Shown here one piece after another: positions 62,763-64,000 of a DNA stretch of 64,000 nt. Under the pieces are notes generated by a model. It did no database searches and had not been told where the DNA came from. It saw only the letters and a list, made by a program, of their open reading frames with translations. The translations under genes and the position numbers were made by a program. The stretch's first letter is position 1. Each line of letters begins with the position of its first letter. Origin of the DNA: Bacilli bacterium (GTDB taxonomy: Bacteria > Bacillota_I > Bacilli_A > RFN20 > CAG-288); the NCBI GenBank assembly GCA_022652945.1, contig JALCRV010000005.1, positions 19,512 through 83,511 of the forward strand. The letters run 5' to 3'.

Positions 62763-64000
62763 TCATTTGGCGTTCATCAGTGAGATGAAAAAAGACAACA
62801 TCGCAAGACCTTCACTGTTCGGACACATGAAATTAGAGCCTAGTTCTAGGCTTATTCTTTTCTCCGCTGCTTCTGTCGAAAAAGTTATTTTAATCTTGCT
62901 GTAATCAGTAAAACCGTTTTTCTTCAGTTCTTCTTTAAACTTCCTAGCTAAAGGCTCACCAGTTTGATCCAAAGTCCCAATCTTAAACTTAGTGGAATCA
63001 AGGCGCAAGGCGGAACCTGTAGCTGAAATAAAAGGGATGCCTTTATTTAGACAATACAAAGCCAATTGCGTTTTAGCTTTAACGTCATCGATACAATCGA
63101 AGACAAAGTCAAAGCCGCTTTCCAAGTACTTATCAGCGTAGAAGTCAACGATTGTTTCATATGACGAAAGCGGATTGATTCTCTTTAAGTGCTTTAAAGC
63201 CATCTCCGCTTTCTGCCCATTTAGATCATCCATATCGTAAAGGAGCTGCCTATTTAAATTAGAAGGATCCACAACATCTTTATCAAGCAAAGTAATTTCA
63301 CTGCAGCCAAGCCTAGCTAGACCATCAGCGACAACTGAGCCTACCCCGCCCAAACCTATTACTGCAACGCGGCTCTTTTCAATATTATTAAGACGCTCAA
63401 AACCCAAGGATGGTTTGTTCCTTCTTCTCCTCTCTAAATCAAAGGAGATGGCTTCGTAAATCTTCTCAGGAGTTAAGGAATAAATTGAAGGGAACTGATG
63501 ACGTAAGAAAGTCCTTTGTCTTTTCGCATATTGCCTGGTATCGGTTTTGACTTCTTCAACTATTTCTTCAATCTTCTTTCCATCTTTTAAACCCGCGATG
63601 ACTTCTTTATAGCCGATAGCTTGGAAAGCAGGAGCGGAAAGCGGATAAGAAGCCATCAGGCCTTTAACTTCCTCAAGAAGACCCGACTGGAACATCTGAT
63701 CAACACGTTTATTGATTCTTTCATTGCCTTCATCTTTATCCATTTCAATAGAAAAGAAACGGCAGGGATAAATAGGAACAGGAGTTTTCATCAATAGATC
63801 TGATTTCTTTGTTCCGGTCCTAGCGATTCTTATCGCCCTGATTACCCTTCTAAGATTATCCTTATCAATAACTGCAGCGGTCGAAGGATCTTCTTTTTCT
63901 AATAGAGCAAAGGCTTCTTCTTTAGATAGTTTTTCTAAGCCATCGTCTTTTTCTTCCTCTTCGATAAATTCATAAGGGAACAGACTAGCCTTAACGTAAA
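62763..64000 (-). CDS. tRNA dimethylallyltransferase (MiaA) fused to a TcdA/ThiF-like E1 enzyme, partial
   Basis: The frame is open from 63998 to the stop at 62763 (411 visible residues), with the N-terminus beyond the right edge. The first part is the MiaA C-terminal half: NLRRVIRAIRIARTGT, NERINKRVDQMFQSGLLEEV, QAIGYKEVI and YAKRQRTFLRHQ. From about base 63400 downwards follows an E1-like domain: SRVAVIGLGGVGSVVADGLARLG (split), LLDKDVVDPSNLNRQ and FDFVFDCIDDVKAKTQL, the TcdA pattern (cyclisation of t6A to ct6A). Both activities modify adenosine 37 of tRNA. The TcdA half is shorter (about 205 residues) than free TcdA (about 250-270). Confidence 0.88.
   Translation of the reverse strand, partial: YVKASLFPYEFIEEEEKDDGLEKLSKEEAFALLEKEDPSTAAVIDKDNLRRVIRAIRIARTGTKKSDLLMKTPVPIYPCRFFSIEMDKDEGNERINKRVDQMFQSGLLEEVKGLMASYPLSAPAFQAIGYKEVIAGLKDGKKIEEIVEEVKTDTRQYAKRQRTFLRHQFPSIYSLTPEKIYEAISFDLERRRRNKPSLGFERLNNIEKSRVAVIGLGGVGSVVADGLARLGCSEITLLDKDVVDPSNLNRQLLYDMDDLNGQKAEMALKHLKRINPLSSYETIVDFYADKYLESGFDFVFDCIDDVKAKTQLALYCLNKGIPFISATGSALRLDSTKFKIGTLDQTGEPLARKFKEELKKNGFTDYSKIKITFSTEAAEKRISLELGSNFMCPNSEGLAMLSFFISLMNAK

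Overview
The window reads as chromosome of a low-to-mid GC (by eye low to mid 40s %) anaerobic member of the Bacilli, close to the gut lineages around Erysipelotrichales/RF39/RFN20. The evidence is gene content: EzrA, RNA polymerase delta subunit, a CcpA-like LacI regulator, the ftsK-ymfF/ymfH neighbourhood known from Bacillus, glgC-glgD-glgA, YhaM, RecX, rubrerythrin, formate-THF ligase and the MEP enzyme IspF. TGA is used as a stop and never interrupts the reading frames, so this is not the mycoplasma code. No prophage, insertion sequence or CRISPR array was seen, and no gene-free stretch exceeds about 255 bases.

Layout. 1-2.9 kb: EzrA (cut by the left edge), a CcpA-like regulator with a cre-like operator in its own promoter region, and rubrerythrin. 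3-9 kb: a HAD phosphatase, a large YfhO-type membrane glycosyltransferase, a small membrane protein, an ECF sigma factor with an overlapping membrane partner, and an initiator tRNA. 9-16.3 kb: a TPR-GGDEF protein, guanylate kinase, and the glycogen operon (membrane protein-glgC-glgD-glgA) with a near-perfect cre over its -35 region. 16.3-22 kb: a jetA-jetB-jetC (Wadjet/MksFEB-like SMC) operon with no jetD nuclease gene. 22-32 kb: a seven-gene operon ftsK - three M16-like proteins - acpS - pullulanase - plsC.

32-38 kb: an orphan membrane protein, then the operon flippase-like protein - GT4 glycolipid glucosyltransferase - RecX - YhaM. 37.6-41 kb: a plus-strand operon of three membrane proteins and galE. 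41.1-46.2 kb: a clearly more AT-rich pair of ABC ATPase-permease fusion genes, the first broken by one in-frame TAA. 46.3-50.7 kb: a lipoprotein 5'-nucleotidase, a protein fusing NrnA-type DHH phosphoesterase to a CysQ-type phosphatase, and class II aldolase. 50.7-54.9 kb: ychF-ispF-argS-rpoE and a cold-shock gene. 55-60 kb: a second, intact ABC pair. 60-64 kb: a small membrane protein, folD, fhs, and a MiaA-TcdA fusion that runs off the right edge.

How the parts fit: glycogen building (glgCDA) and alpha-glucan debranching (pulA) are both here, and cre sites link glycogen synthesis to the CcpA-like regulator encoded in the same window. AcpS, PlsC, the GT4 enzyme, the flippase-like protein and YfhO point to membrane lipid and glycolipid assembly. 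The observations most worth following are the JetABC set without JetD, the two bifunctional fusions (MiaA-TcdA and NrnA-CysQ), the M16 proteins without a zinc motif, and several genes whose promoters imply leaderless mRNAs.
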